Shown one piece after another: positions 15,005 through 23,919 of a stretch of DNA of 35,221 nucleotides (position 1 is the stretch's first letter; each line of letters opens with the position of its first letter). This DNA is from CAYZTD01 sp964638155. GTDB taxonomy: Archaea > Thermoplasmatota > E2 > DHVEG-1. The position numbers were made by a program, and so were the translations under genes. The stretch spans positions 1-35,221 of the forward strand of contig CAZWYI010000023.1 in assembly GCA_964638155.1 (NCBI GenBank), read 5' to 3'. Below the pieces are notes generated by a model. It saw nothing but the letters and a program-made list of their open reading frames with translations, had not been told where the DNA came from and did not search any database.

Positions 15005-15148
15005 CTATTCTCGTTCTTGTTTTAACATTTCTTTTATTTTTTGCATTCTTGCTATGAAATGTATTCTGTCTTCACATTTGCAGATTTTTGCTATGTATTT
15101 TATTTCTTCGACCTCTTGTTTTGTTGAGAGGAGACCAATCACTATCAT
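15005..15148 (-). CDS. Small hypothetical protein, 47 residues
   Basis: ATG at 15148 and TAG at 15005-15007. The product begins MIVIGLLSTKQEVEEIKYIA, contains CKCED and ends in a charged helix (MLKQERE). Codon use is normal for the genome. A TATA-like AT run lies about 25 bases upstream and there is no ribosome binding site, which fits a leaderless transcript. The gene precedes dtdA on the same strand by about 56 bases. The family was not recognised and chance coding cannot be excluded. Confidence 0.45.
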   Translation of the reverse strand: MIVIGLLSTKQEVEEIKYIAKICKCEDRIHFIARMQKIKEMLKQERE

Positions 15149-15261
15149 ATTTAACAAATAAATTTTATATTTATATGTATATAATATTTATTGTACACTT
15201 GTTATCCTTTGTAAAGTTAAGAGATTGTTATCAAAAATAAATTGTTTTTTTAAAAAAATAT

Positions 15262-15459
15262 TTAATCAGGTCTCATAAATTTTATAATGCCTACTGTAAA
15301 GCCAAGGGCAATTGGTAATATTATGATATAGTACATAATATCTATTTTTCTTAAAAAAATTGTAATGTCATATCCATAATTATATAGTAAAATAATTGAC
15401 ACTAAAATAACGGGAATGGATAATCCCAAAATTAATGGTAAAGATTCTCTATTTACCAT
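15262..15459 (-). CDS. Small two-helix membrane protein
   Basis: The protein has 65 residues with helices at about 7-27 (LPLILGLSIPVILVSIILLY) and 41-60 (MYYIIILPIALGFTVGIIKF), ending in RPD. AAGGGAG lies just upstream of the ATG. The promoter region at 15480-15540 is very AT-rich with TATA-like runs. No family was recognised. It is flanked by other small genes on the same strand. Confidence 0.6.
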   Translation of the reverse strand: MVNRESLPLILGLSIPVILVSIILLYNYGYDITIFLRKIDIMYYIIILPIALGFTVGIIKFMRPD

Positions 15460-15548
15460 CTACTCCCTTCTCAAACTTTTTTATTATACCTTATAACTCA
15501 CTTCAAATATATATTATAAGATATATTATAGTATATAACTTTATATAT

Positions 15549-15830
15549 TTATTCTTTTTCTATTGGGCTATAAAAATTAGTTCCTTTAAAAATCTCCTCA
15601 ATTTCACAATTTGAAAAAGCAAGGTTCATACCATCTGGTCTGTACTTACCGTTTTGAGTATCCCAATAAATTTCAATTCCATTTTCATTAATTGCCAAAA
15701 CTATGCCTTTATAGACTCTATAGATTCCTTTATCATCTTTATATGTTCTTTTTACTCTATCGCCTAATTCAAAAGAGTCATATAAAGATGGAAACTCATT
15801 ATCATTTTCTTTTTCCTCACATCTAATCAT
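15549..15830 (-). CDS. Small soluble protein with an SH3/KOW-like segment
   Basis: The protein has 93 residues from the ATG at 15830. GGTGAG at 15835-15840 sits four bases before that start, so it is preferred over the ATG at 15842 (97 residues). Residues about 20-85 are rich in short beta strands (GDRVKRTY, VYKGIVLAINENGIEIYWD), suggesting a small barrel such as SH3, Tudor or KOW. No catalytic motif or membrane segment is seen. The function is unknown. Confidence 0.65.
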   Translation of the reverse strand: MIRCEEKENDNEFPSLYDSFELGDRVKRTYKDDKGIYRVYKGIVLAINENGIEIYWDTQNGKYRPDGMNLAFSNCEIEEIFKGTNFYSPIEKE

Positions 15831-15842
15831 ATATCTCACCAT

Positions 15843-15926
15843 ATACCATCGTTATTATATTAAGCTTTGAAGATATTAGTATATAAACCTGACTTGTAAT
15901 AATAGGCAACCTGTAAAAAAGGCGAA
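15843..15926. promoter_or_regulatory. Divergent promoter region
   Basis: TATA-like TAGTATATAAACC near 15877-15889 faces the + strand gene at 15927. A TTAATATAATA-like run serves the minus strand gene. Both lie at distances usual for archaeal promoters. Confidence 0.45.
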
Positions 15927-16991
15927 ATGAAATTTTTCCAAAAATATAAGTTACGATTGTTCTTACATTCTAAAATGATGTATAATAGAAAGCTAAATTT
16001 TGTAATAATATTTGCCTTTGCTGCATTCTTAAATTTTACAGGAATAGTAAGTGTAATTTCTGAAGAAAATTCAACTGGAAATATTTTACATGTAGATTCC
16101 AATGGCACACAGGAATACACAAAAATTGTTGATGCAATAAATGATGCAAATACAGGAGACACGGTATATGTACATAATGGAATTTATTTTGAAAGTTTCT
16201 GGATTAATAAATCAATACATTTATCGGGAGAGAATAAAAAAAATACAATAATTTCAGGAAATATCTTACAAAAAAATAAGCAATTAATAGGAATTAATGC
16301 AAATAATGTAAAAGTCGCTAATTTCACAATAACAAATAGTACCAATATTCAACCGGAAAACAATTTGGGAATGTCTCCCCCTATATGGGTATATGAAACA
16401 GGAATAGGTATAAAGATTCTGTCTGATAATGTTTCTATCGGTGATAACAATATAGAAGATAATGATGCATACGGCATAGTTCTAAATAGAAGTTCAAATA
16501 CAACAATAAAAAATAATAATTTTTCAATGCATGAACAGGCATGCATATATCTAAAAAACAGTTCAAATAATCTAATTTTAGATAACGATATTAAGAATAA
16601 TCAGAGGGGTATAATATTTCATATAGAATCAAAAAACAACATACTTTATCATAATAATTTTACTAATAATACGTACTATGATGTAAATTCTGAAAATAAT
16701 AACACATTCTATAGTAAAAATTTGAAAGAGGGAAATTATTGGGATGATTATGAAGGTTATGATAAAAACAATGATGGAATAGGAGATATGCCATATGATA
16801 TCAATAATACAGAAGAACAGGATAAATATCCTTTAATGAATCCATACTATGGAAGGGTGACTATATCGGGGTTTTATGTAGATCAAGATTCTTTATTTAA
16901 CATGCTTACAATTGGAGTAGTTATTGCAATAATATTTATAGTTCCAATAGCAGTATACCTATATATAAAAAGAAAAAAAATGAACCTATAA
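15927..16991 (+). CDS. NosD-like parallel beta-helix membrane-anchored surface protein
   Basis: The protein has 354 residues. The signal segment is KLNFVIIFAFAAFLNFTGIV; starts at 15975 or 15978 would shorten its long basic leader. The ectodomain opens with the usual HVDSNGTQEYTKIVDAIN and GDTVYVHNGIY of archaeal beta-helix proteins. Right-handed helix coils follow, rich in N-N-x and SSNNLI motifs (NTTIKNNNFS, NNLILDNDIKNN, NNILYHNNFTNN). It closes with the NosD/CASH hallmark EGNYWDDYEGYDKNNDGIGD and DKYPLM. A C-terminal helix (MLTIGVVIAIIFIVPIAVYL) and KRKK anchor it. It is probably a surface carbohydrate- or protein-binding scaffold. There is no nitrous oxide reductase gene nearby, so a true NosD role is unlikely. 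It converges with the RPA operon. Confidence 0.85.
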   Translation: MKFFQKYKLRLFLHSKMMYNRKLNFVIIFAFAAFLNFTGIVSVISEENSTGNILHVDSNGTQEYTKIVDAINDANTGDTVYVHNGIYFESFWINKSIHLSGENKKNTIISGNILQKNKQLIGINANNVKVANFTITNSTNIQPENNLGMSPPIWVYETGIGIKILSDNVSIGDNNIEDNDAYGIVLNRSSNTTIKNNNFSMHEQACIYLKNSSNNLILDNDIKNNQRGIIFHIESKNNILYHNNFTNNTYYDVNSENNNTFYSKNLKEGNYWDDYEGYDKNNDGIGDMPYDINNTEEQDKYPLMNPYYGRVTISGFYVDQDSLFNMLTIGVVIAIIFIVPIAVYLYIKRKKMNL

Positions 16992-17002
16992 AAAAATATT
17001 TT

Positions 17003-17929
17003 TTATGTTGTTTTAATAGTTCCAAGGATAGGCTCATAGATAAGACCTTTATCCATAAGAGAAGATAAAGCCTCTTCAACTGAATCCTTGTCTAGATTAT
17101 TTTTTTTACACTCTTTTGTAATAGTATCCCAGGATGCACCATCTTGTCCTTCAATATTTCTAATTGTCTCAAGAACCTTTTTTTCTATTTCTTCGAAATC
17201 TTTTTCTTCTTCAGTTGTTTCTTCTTTCTTGTTTTCGGTTTTTACTTCTTTTTTTTCTTTCTTTGGTTTTTCTTCCGGTTTAACTTCAATTTTTTTCTCT
17301 TTTGATCCTTTTTCTTTTTTTGGGACTAGATACTGAAGTGATTCTTGTATTAAAGAAACATATTTATTTAGATCAATATTTCCATAATTTTTTATGGCAT
17401 TGGCAATACCCTCAGATAGATCTTTACTATAACCAAGTTTTCTAAGCTCAAACTCGTTTGAATCTGTCATCTGCATAGCTTCAAGTAACGCTTCGATTCT
17501 CTCTTTTGTATTCTTGCAGGTTTCAAGAATCCATTTATCTCTAATATCTGCATCAACTTCCATTATTTTCTCTGGTCTAATAGAAACATAAAGAGTTCCT
17601 TCTTCAGGAGTATAAGTTCTAACTTTTCCAAGAACTGCTACAAAGGAAGGAGTATCAATCTTTGAAAGAGCATCAGTTATTTCTTTTTGAAAAGAACCAG
17701 AATATATAGTAAAAACACCGGTAGGATCAGAGATATGGGCTCTAACAAAATCTCCGCCCTCAGAGACATTCTCTACATCGGTTAAAACACCTATAACAAA
17801 AACACGGTTTACCTTTGCACCGAGAGGAGTAACAATATAAGACGGCATCATTTTTTCTTCTGATCTAATTTCAACAGTTGAATCATTATATTCTCCAGCA
17901 AAGATTCTCCATGCTGTTTCTCTTTTCAT
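17003..17929 (-). CDS. RPA-associated OB-fold protein (RPA3-like, COG3390 type)
   Basis: The protein has 308 residues from the ATG at 17929, where MKRETAWRIFAGEYNDS is the typical family start. GGAGG lies about nine bases upstream, inside the end of the RPA gene. The longer frame from 17998 is an artefact. An N-terminal OB fold spans about 30-135 (NRVFVIGVLTDVENVSEGG, VAVLGKVRTYTPEEG). A helical region, a Lys/Glu-rich linker and a C-terminal winged helix (about 245-305: SWDTITKECK, VEEALSSLMDKGLIYE) follow, the last resembling the RPA32 C-terminal domain. It starts one base after the RPA stop, so the two are made together. It likely forms part of the single-strand DNA-binding complex. Confidence 0.85.
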   Translation of the reverse strand: MKRETAWRIFAGEYNDSTVEIRSEEKMMPSYIVTPLGAKVNRVFVIGVLTDVENVSEGGDFVRAHISDPTGVFTIYSGSFQKEITDALSKIDTPSFVAVLGKVRTYTPEEGTLYVSIRPEKIMEVDADIRDKWILETCKNTKERIEALLEAMQMTDSNEFELRKLGYSKDLSEGIANAIKNYGNIDLNKYVSLIQESLQYLVPKKEKGSKEKKIEVKPEEKPKKEKKEVKTENKKEETTEEEKDFEEIEKKVLETIRNIEGQDGASWDTITKECKKNNLDKDSVEEALSSLMDKGLIYEPILGTIKTT

Positions 17930-17930
17930 T

Positions 17931-19229
17931 TTACATTTCCTCCAAATCAGATAATATATTTTCAGCTTCAGATTGTATATCAAAATCAACAATCTCAATA
18001 TCTTTAGTAATAAATGTTATTCCAAACTCATCACTTAATGCATTACCGTTTAAATTAACTGTTTTTGCAAAAACCTTTTCCTTTATTAAATCTTCAAACT
18101 CATCTTCACTCATCTTTTCTACTTCAGAAAGAGTTTTCCCAAGAATTTTTTCTGATAAATCTTTATTTAACAAAGCTACAGCAGCACCACTGCCGTCGTC
18201 AACGACAAGTTTTAATCTTAAATCTTTAACACCTTCTACTTCATTATGAATGCTACATTTTCTATCCTGTAACGCTCTATTACATTCAGGGCATCTTAAA
18301 ATAAAACCAGAACCAGGCCTGATATCTACAATTGTTCCTTTCACTCCTACATCTAAACCACCCCGTTTTTCAACAAGTTCAAACATAGGGATATTCTTGG
18401 TTTTAATATCTTTTTTTGGAATTTCTTTTTTATCAAGTTTTTTTACTTCAGAATTTTCATCAAATGTGAGCTGAGGTATTCCTTTCCAACTTTTTACATA
18501 TCCTCCAGATATTTTTAAAACATCACCTTTTTTTATATCAAAATCATGCCATGATGTAAATTGTGCTTTACCTGTTTCATCAGCAATTATTCCAGAGAAA
18601 ACATCTTTTTTACTGCCATCTACAGTTACCTCTCTTTTATTTATCTCTTGAATCTTAGCTGTAACCTCAACTTGCCCTATTCCAGAGTGCAACTCTCCAA
18701 CATCATATTTTTTAGGCTTAAAAGCACTTTTAGGTAGTTTATCTTTGTCTGTTTTTTCTATTTGGACTCTATCGCCTATGTTTAATTGTACTGATCCCTG
18801 CCATTCCTTTGTATACGCATTTGAAATTTCGACAACGTCTCCTTTTCCAACTTCAAGCTCTGTCCAGGATGTAAAAGGCACTGTTCCACTTTCATCTCCA
18901 AGTATTCCATAAAAAATTTTTTTGTTTTCACCTTTAACATTTACCTCTTTTGGATTAATAGCAATGATATGACCTAGGATTTTTACACTTGATTGATTAG
19001 GTTTTAATTCAGATATTAAAGTTCTTTCAGTAGAAGAATAGTTTCCAGTAAAAACCACATCTTCACCATATTTTTTCACAATTGTTTGTTTTGCTTGATT
19101 TATAGGAACACCATATTCCATGAATTTTTCAAATTCTTTTTTAATCTCATTTTTAGAAATCTTTTCATCAGTTTTATCTTTAAGAATATTTATAATTTCA
19201 TCTACATGAGAATCAATATCCTCTGGCAT
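17931..19229 (-). CDS. rpa: Replication protein A, multi-OB-fold single-stranded DNA-binding protein
   Basis: The protein has 432 residues. An N-terminal helical segment (about 1-60) is followed by two clear OB folds that share a pattern: VKILGHIIAINPKEVNVKGE then VPFTSWTELEVGKGDVVEI, and VTAKIQEINKREVTVDGS then AQFTSWHDFDIKKGDVLKI. A third C-terminal OB fold carries a zinc finger CPEC...C..H (about 311-327: CPECNRALQDRKCSIH), typical of euryarchaeal RPA. It protects single-stranded DNA in replication and repair. GGGAGG precedes the ATG at 19229. It heads an operon with the COG3390-type gene. Confidence 0.93.
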   Translation of the reverse strand: MPEDIDSHVDEIINILKDKTDEKISKNEIKKEFEKFMEYGVPINQAKQTIVKKYGEDVVFTGNYSSTERTLISELKPNQSSVKILGHIIAINPKEVNVKGENKKIFYGILGDESGTVPFTSWTELEVGKGDVVEISNAYTKEWQGSVQLNIGDRVQIEKTDKDKLPKSAFKPKKYDVGELHSGIGQVEVTAKIQEINKREVTVDGSKKDVFSGIIADETGKAQFTSWHDFDIKKGDVLKISGGYVKSWKGIPQLTFDENSEVKKLDKKEIPKKDIKTKNIPMFELVEKRGGLDVGVKGTIVDIRPGSGFILRCPECNRALQDRKCSIHNEVEGVKDLRLKLVVDDGSGAAVALLNKDLSEKILGKTLSEVEKMSEDEFEDLIKEKVFAKTVNLNGNALSDEFGITFITKDIEIVDFDIQSEAENILSDLEEM

Positions 19230-19290
19230 AAATTCCTTGCCTCCCTAAAATTGCAATATAGTATTTGATATTTCAATCTATCCTTATTTT

Positions 19291-20928
19291 TTAATATAAA
19301 CCAGTAATATTCCCTTTTTCATCAATATCAATTTTCTCTGATATCGGTTTTTTAGGTAGACCCGGCATTGTAGTAATTTTTCCAGTCATTGGAACTAAAA
19401 AACCAGCTCCTGCTGAAAATCTTATTTCACGGACAGTTATCTTAAAATCCTTAGGTCTTCCAAATAGTTTTGAGTCATCAGATAGAGAATACTGGGTTTT
19501 TGCAATACAAGCAGGTAGTTTATCAAGTCCTATTTTTTCACATAATTTGATATCATTTTCTGCTGTAACGCCATATACTACTCTATCTGCTCCATACATT
19601 TTTTTAGCAATAATCTTTATTTTTTCTTTTACAGAAAGATTCAGATCATAAAGAACTTTAAAATTTGAAGGCTTATTATGGATTAAACTTACAAGTTTTC
19701 CTCCTAGTTCAATTCCTCCTTCTCCCCCTTCACTCCAAATATCAGCAACCGAAAAAGAAATATTTTTAGAATTACAAAAATCTTCTACAATCTGTATATC
19801 TTCCTCTTTATCATCAATGAAATGATTAAGAGCAACTATAACTGGAACGTTAAAATATGAAATATTTTTAAGGTGTTTTTCAAGATTTAATAGACCTTTT
19901 TCTACACTTTCTTTTCCGTGTCTTTTTAATGCACGAATGCTTACTAGCATTACTACGGCATCTGGTTTTAGATTTCCTGTTCTACATACTATATTAAAAA
20001 ATTTTTCAGCTCCAAGTTCACTACCGAAACCTGCTTCAGTTACTACATAATCAGCAAGTTTTAAAGCCATTTTAGTTGAAATAAGACTATTTGTACCATG
20101 GGCAATGTTTGCAAAAGGTCCACCGTGTACAAACGCAGGAATGCCTTCTATAGTTTGTACAAGATTAGGTTTTATAGCATCTTTTAAAAGTAAAGCCATA
20201 GCGCCAACTGCTTTAAGATTATTTGCGTATATTGGCTTATTATCATAAGTATAAGCAACAATTATTTTTCCTAGTCTTTCTTTTAAATCTTTCATGTCCT
20301 GGGCGAGACATAATATAGCCATAATCTCAGATGCAGGAGTTATTGCAAACTCTTCTTCATGAGGTACACCATCACTAGGGCCACCTAAGCCAACAACAAT
20401 TTTTCTAAGAGATCTATCACTTATATCTAAAACCCGTGGCCAGACAATATAACGTGGGTCAATATGAAATTCATCTCCATAATGTATATGGTTATCAAGA
20501 AGACTTGCAAGTAGATTATGAGCACTAGTAATAGCATGCATGTCTCCAGTGAAATGAAGATTTATATCTTCCATTGGTACAACTTGAGAGTAGCCTCCAC
20601 CTGCTGCACCCCCCTTCATACCCATAGTAGGTCCAAGGCTTGGTTCCCGGATACATAAAGTAGTTTTTTTCCCAAGTTTTGATAAAGCTTGTGCAAGCCC
20701 AATAGTCATAGTAGTTTTTCCTTCTCCTCCGGGAGTGGGATTAATTGTTGTCACAAGAATTAGTTTACCATTTTTATTTTTATTAACCCGGTCAAAAATC
20801 TTAGGATGAATTTTTGCTTTGAAATCACCCCAGGGAATAACTTCGTTTTCATTTATCCCTATCTTTTTAGCAATAGAGTAAATATCTTCAAGTTTTGCCT
20901 CTCTTGCAATTTCAATATCTGATTTCAT
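19291..20928 (-). CDS. fhs: Formate-tetrahydrofolate ligase
   Basis: The enzyme interconverts formate, ATP and THF with 10-formyl-THF, ADP and phosphate. The ATG at 20928 gives 545 residues; the TTG six bases earlier is less likely. The start (MKSDIEIAREAKLEDIYSIA) matches the family. The P-loop-like motif is TPGGEGKTT (residues 65-73). Other family blocks are REPSLGPTMGMKGGAAGGGY, FTGDMHAITSAHNLL and TEAGFGSELGAEKF. No GGAGG precedes the start; a TATA-like ATTTAAGTATAT lies about 30 bases up, suggesting a leaderless transcript, although ftcD ends only 42 bases upstream on the same strand. Next to ftcD and hutI it may run in the ATP-forming direction, disposing of the histidine-derived one-carbon unit as formate. 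Confidence 0.95.
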   Translation of the reverse strand: MKSDIEIAREAKLEDIYSIAKKIGINENEVIPWGDFKAKIHPKIFDRVNKNKNGKLILVTTINPTPGGEGKTTMTIGLAQALSKLGKKTTLCIREPSLGPTMGMKGGAAGGGYSQVVPMEDINLHFTGDMHAITSAHNLLASLLDNHIHYGDEFHIDPRYIVWPRVLDISDRSLRKIVVGLGGPSDGVPHEEEFAITPASEIMAILCLAQDMKDLKERLGKIIVAYTYDNKPIYANNLKAVGAMALLLKDAIKPNLVQTIEGIPAFVHGGPFANIAHGTNSLISTKMALKLADYVVTEAGFGSELGAEKFFNIVCRTGNLKPDAVVMLVSIRALKRHGKESVEKGLLNLEKHLKNISYFNVPVIVALNHFIDDKEEDIQIVEDFCNSKNISFSVADIWSEGGEGGIELGGKLVSLIHNKPSNFKVLYDLNLSVKEKIKIIAKKMYGADRVVYGVTAENDIKLCEKIGLDKLPACIAKTQYSLSDDSKLFGRPKDFKITVREIRFSAGAGFLVPMTGKITTMPGLPKKPISEKIDIDEKGNITGLY

Positions 20929-20970
20929 AATCAAAAATAGAATAAGAGATATACTTAAATAATTAAAGTC

Positions 20971-22632
20971 TTACATTTTTTCTTCAACAATTTTTAATAT
21001 TTCAAGTGTGGAATCATTTGTATTCTTTTCAAGAACTTGAATTTCAGATGTAATTTTTTCAACAAATTGTTTGTCTTTTATTGAAGAAAGATTTATTCTA
21101 ACATTTAAATAAGCTCCTTCAACACCTGCTCTTGCCATAAGAGCAGATACTGCAGCATCGGTAATTGAACTTTCGTTTCCAATCTCAGCTACAGTTTTTG
21201 CAACTCCTAGTATTTCATAACATGTTTTTGCAGTATCAAATGGGATTTTTGCAGCTTTTTTATATCCTTTTTGAATAGCATCAGATCTTTTTTTCTTCTG
21301 AGTTTCTGTTTCTTTAGGCATTTTAAATGCTTTTATCACATCATTAAAAGCATTTGTGTCTTCATCAATTAAATAAGTTAGTTCTTCTCTTAGTTTTTCA
21401 CTTTCTTTTAGTGTTTTTCTTATTTTATCCTGGAAATTTGAATATTTTTCTTTTCCAACTGTTAAATTTACAACCATTGAAGAAAGAGCACTACCTAGAG
21501 CACCAGATAATGCTGCTACACTTCCTCCACCAGGTGCCGGGGAGGAACTAGCTAGTTCATCAAGAAACTTATAAATTTCCATTGAAACAAGTTTTCCTTT
21601 TTCTTCGATCATATATTCAATTACTTTTTCATTTGGATTAAACTTGTATAAATCAGATAAACCTAGTTTTTCAATAGCTAAAGTAACTAGTTCATCTTCA
21701 TTAGAAATATCTTTATTTTCTTTTTCAGCATAAAATCTTCCAGCCATAACTAAAGATTCTTTTGGAATAAGACCAACTATTTCACTTCCGGTAACTTTAA
21801 AGTTATGTTTTTCTGCTTGGTTTTTAACTTCTTCATATACATGGTGAAGGTTTACTTTTTTGTAATTTAATAGATTCATAGAGACTTGAGCGATATCTTC
21901 GCTGTACATCATGCCTCCTGCTTGTACACCTTCAAATTTACCTGGGATTCTTTCTGCTTTCCCATTTGATCCAATTATTTTATTTCCATCTTTATCTTTT
22001 TTAACCCGGCCGCTTGTTCTAATAACACCCGCTATTTTGGAAGCAATTTTTTTATTGTTTGTATTAAGATTGATATTATATGCAATTAAAATATCGCGGC
22101 AACCAGTTGCTGTTGCACCACTTTTTTTGTTGAATTCTTGTTTTCCAAAATCAGGTTTGAAACTTGGGTCTTTAAATTTTTCTTCAAGTGCTTCGTATTC
22201 GCCTTTTCTAATATTTGGAAGTTTAATATTTATAGCTTTTGACGCACTTTTTGCATATAAAAATACTGGTATATCAAGCTCATCAGCTACTTTTTTTCCA
22301 AATTTTTTAGAAATTTCAATGCAATCCTTATCCGTAACTCCTTTGATTGGTATAAAAGGACAAACATCAAGAGCACCCATACGGGCATGTTCACCTTTGT
22401 GTTTTGGCATATCAATAAGCTTTGTTCCAACCTTTGCTGCTTGAAAAGCTGCTTTTATTATACTCTCAGGAGTTCCAACAAAAGTATATACCGTTCTATT
22501 AAAATCATCTCCTGGATCAACATCTAAAAGTTTTACATTTTCAACTGATTCTACGGCTGCTGATATTGCATTAATTACTGCTTTGTCTTTCCCTTCACTA
22601 AAGTTTGGTACACATTCTACAATTTTTTTCAT
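20971..22632 (-). CDS. ftcD: Bifunctional glutamate formimidoyltransferase / formimidoyl-THF cyclodeaminase
   Basis: The protein has 553 residues, the full-length fusion as in animals and some bacteria. The transferase half (about 1-300) begins IVECVPNFSEGKD and has the catalytic His82 in HKGEHARMGALDVCPF. It moves the formimino group from formiminoglutamate to THF. The cyclodeaminase half (about 350-553) begins at IYKFLDELASSSPAPGGGS and makes 5,10-methenyl-THF and ammonia. A GGAGG lies about 10 bases before the ATG. The gene is divergent from hutI, whose product feeds it after one further hydrolysis, and is followed by fhs. The imidazolonepropionase product still needs the FIGLU-forming step, which HutI itself provides. 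Confidence 0.95.
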   Translation of the reverse strand: MKKIVECVPNFSEGKDKAVINAISAAVESVENVKLLDVDPGDDFNRTVYTFVGTPESIIKAAFQAAKVGTKLIDMPKHKGEHARMGALDVCPFIPIKGVTDKDCIEISKKFGKKVADELDIPVFLYAKSASKAINIKLPNIRKGEYEALEEKFKDPSFKPDFGKQEFNKKSGATATGCRDILIAYNINLNTNNKKIASKIAGVIRTSGRVKKDKDGNKIIGSNGKAERIPGKFEGVQAGGMMYSEDIAQVSMNLLNYKKVNLHHVYEEVKNQAEKHNFKVTGSEIVGLIPKESLVMAGRFYAEKENKDISNEDELVTLAIEKLGLSDLYKFNPNEKVIEYMIEEKGKLVSMEIYKFLDELASSSPAPGGGSVAALSGALGSALSSMVVNLTVGKEKYSNFQDKIRKTLKESEKLREELTYLIDEDTNAFNDVIKAFKMPKETETQKKKRSDAIQKGYKKAAKIPFDTAKTCYEILGVAKTVAEIGNESSITDAAVSALMARAGVEGAYLNVRINLSSIKDKQFVEKITSEIQVLEKNTNDSTLEILKIVEEKM

Positions 22633-22698
22633 AAGGCCGTTGCCTCCACCGCAAATCCTTAATCTAGGTTATTCTTTTAAGGGTTTGGGAAAAAGATC
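22633..22698. promoter_or_regulatory. Divergent ftcD-hutI promoter region
   Basis: A compact 66-base spacer holds both ribosome binding regions (GGTGGAGG for ftcD on the minus strand, GGGAAAAAG for hutI). The two histidine genes can therefore be controlled from one site. No clear operator palindrome is seen. Confidence 0.45.
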
Positions 22699-23919
22699 AT
22701 GGAAAACGTTGATTTATTGATAAAAAACGCAAATGAAATTGTAACTTTGTCTGGACCAAATAGACCTAGAATTAAAAATGAAATGAATGATCTTTCGACT
22801 ATAAAAAAAGGCGATATTGCAGTAAAAGATGGTCTTATTTTTGATGTTGGTAAAAATCTTAAATATAGATCAGAAGAAATAATAGATGCAAGTAAAAAAA
22901 CTGTTATACCTGGATTTGTTGATCCTCACACTCATCTAGTTTTTTCTGGTTCACGTGAGTTTGAACTTGATATGAAACTTAAAGGCTTTTCATATATGGA
23001 TATTTTAAAAAAAGGTGGAGGGATTTTTTACACCGTTGAAAAAACTAGGAGAGCATCTGAAAAAAAACTTTTTGAAGAAGGAAAAAAAAGGCTAGATAAA
23101 CTTTTAGAATATGGTACAACCACAGTTGAAGCAAAAAGTGGTTATGGTCTAAATCTAGAAGATGAACTAAAGATATTAAAGGTACAAAATAAACTAAATG
23201 AAAAACACGCTTTAGATATTGAATCAACTTTCCTTGGCGCTCATGCTGTACCAAAAGAAATGGATGCAGAGGAATATGTTGATATTGTAATTAATGAAAT
23301 GCTTCCGAAAGTAAAAGATTATGCAAGTTTTTGTGATGTATTTTGTGAAAGAGATGTTTTTACATATGCGCAATCCAAAAGAATACTAGAGCAAGCAAAA
23401 ATACACGGACTTATTCCAAAGATTCACGCTGATGAAATAGTTGACACAGGTGGTGCAGGTCTTGCAGCAGAAGTTAGTGCGATAAGTGCCGATCATCTTC
23501 TTCGTTCAAATAAAAAAAATATTAAGAAAATGGCTGATAAAGGGGTAATTGGAGTACTTCTTCCTGGAACTCCGTTTTCACTTATGATGAATGAATATGC
23601 TGATGCTAGAAAAATGATAGATATAGGTGTACCAGTTGCTTTGGCAACTGATCTTAATCCAAATTGCTATGTTGAAAATATGCAGTTTATGATTCAACTA
23701 GCATGTTTTAATATGAAAATGACTCCGGCTGAAGCAATTTGCGCATCAACTTTTAATGCAGCATGTGCAATAGCAAAACAAGATAAAATTGGAAGCATTG
23801 AAAAAGGTAAACAAGCTGATATTTTAATAATGAATTGTTCAAATCACTTACATATTCCATATCATTTTGGAATAAATCATGTTGAAACTGTAGTTAAAAA
23901 TGGTTCAATTACGAAATAA
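22699..23919 (+). CDS. hutI: Imidazolonepropionase
   Basis: The enzyme hydrolyses 4-imidazolone-5-propanoate to N-formimino-L-glutamate, the third step of histidine degradation. The protein has 406 residues, the usual length. It is an amidohydrolase with the metal motif PGFVDPHTHLVFSG (His77, His79), then KLKGFSYMDILKKGGGI, HADEIVDTGGAGLAAE, ISADHLL, the metal Asp in LATDLNPNCY and the closing KQADILIMNC. It is divergent from ftcD, which uses its product. The upstream genes hutH and hutU are not in this window. Confidence 0.95.
   Translation: MENVDLLIKNANEIVTLSGPNRPRIKNEMNDLSTIKKGDIAVKDGLIFDVGKNLKYRSEEIIDASKKTVIPGFVDPHTHLVFSGSREFELDMKLKGFSYMDILKKGGGIFYTVEKTRRASEKKLFEEGKKRLDKLLEYGTTTVEAKSGYGLNLEDELKILKVQNKLNEKHALDIESTFLGAHAVPKEMDAEEYVDIVINEMLPKVKDYASFCDVFCERDVFTYAQSKRILEQAKIHGLIPKIHADEIVDTGGAGLAAEVSAISADHLLRSNKKNIKKMADKGVIGVLLPGTPFSLMMNEYADARKMIDIGVPVALATDLNPNCYVENMQFMIQLACFNMKMTPAEAICASTFNAACAIAKQDKIGSIEKGKQADILIMNCSNHLHIPYHFGINHVETVVKNGSITK

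Noticed and set aside
15927..16991. True NosD of nitrous oxide reduction
   Set aside because: Only the beta-helix fold and the GNYWDDY-type end are shared. There is no nosZ or ABC genes, and a C-terminal anchor is present.
17930..17998. Longer start of the RPA-associated protein at 17998
   Set aside because: It would overlap the end of the RPA gene out of frame. The ATG at 17929 has a well-placed GGAGG and the family start.
17878..18474. Open frames on the + strand opposite the RPA gene
   Set aside because: Antisense shadows of a well-supported gene; Ser/Phe-rich products with no start signals.
21911..22444. Long open frame on the + strand (177 codons) inside ftcD
   Set aside because: It lies fully antisense to a gene with clear family motifs. 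Its Pro/Ser/Phe-rich product is what the complement of that gene gives.
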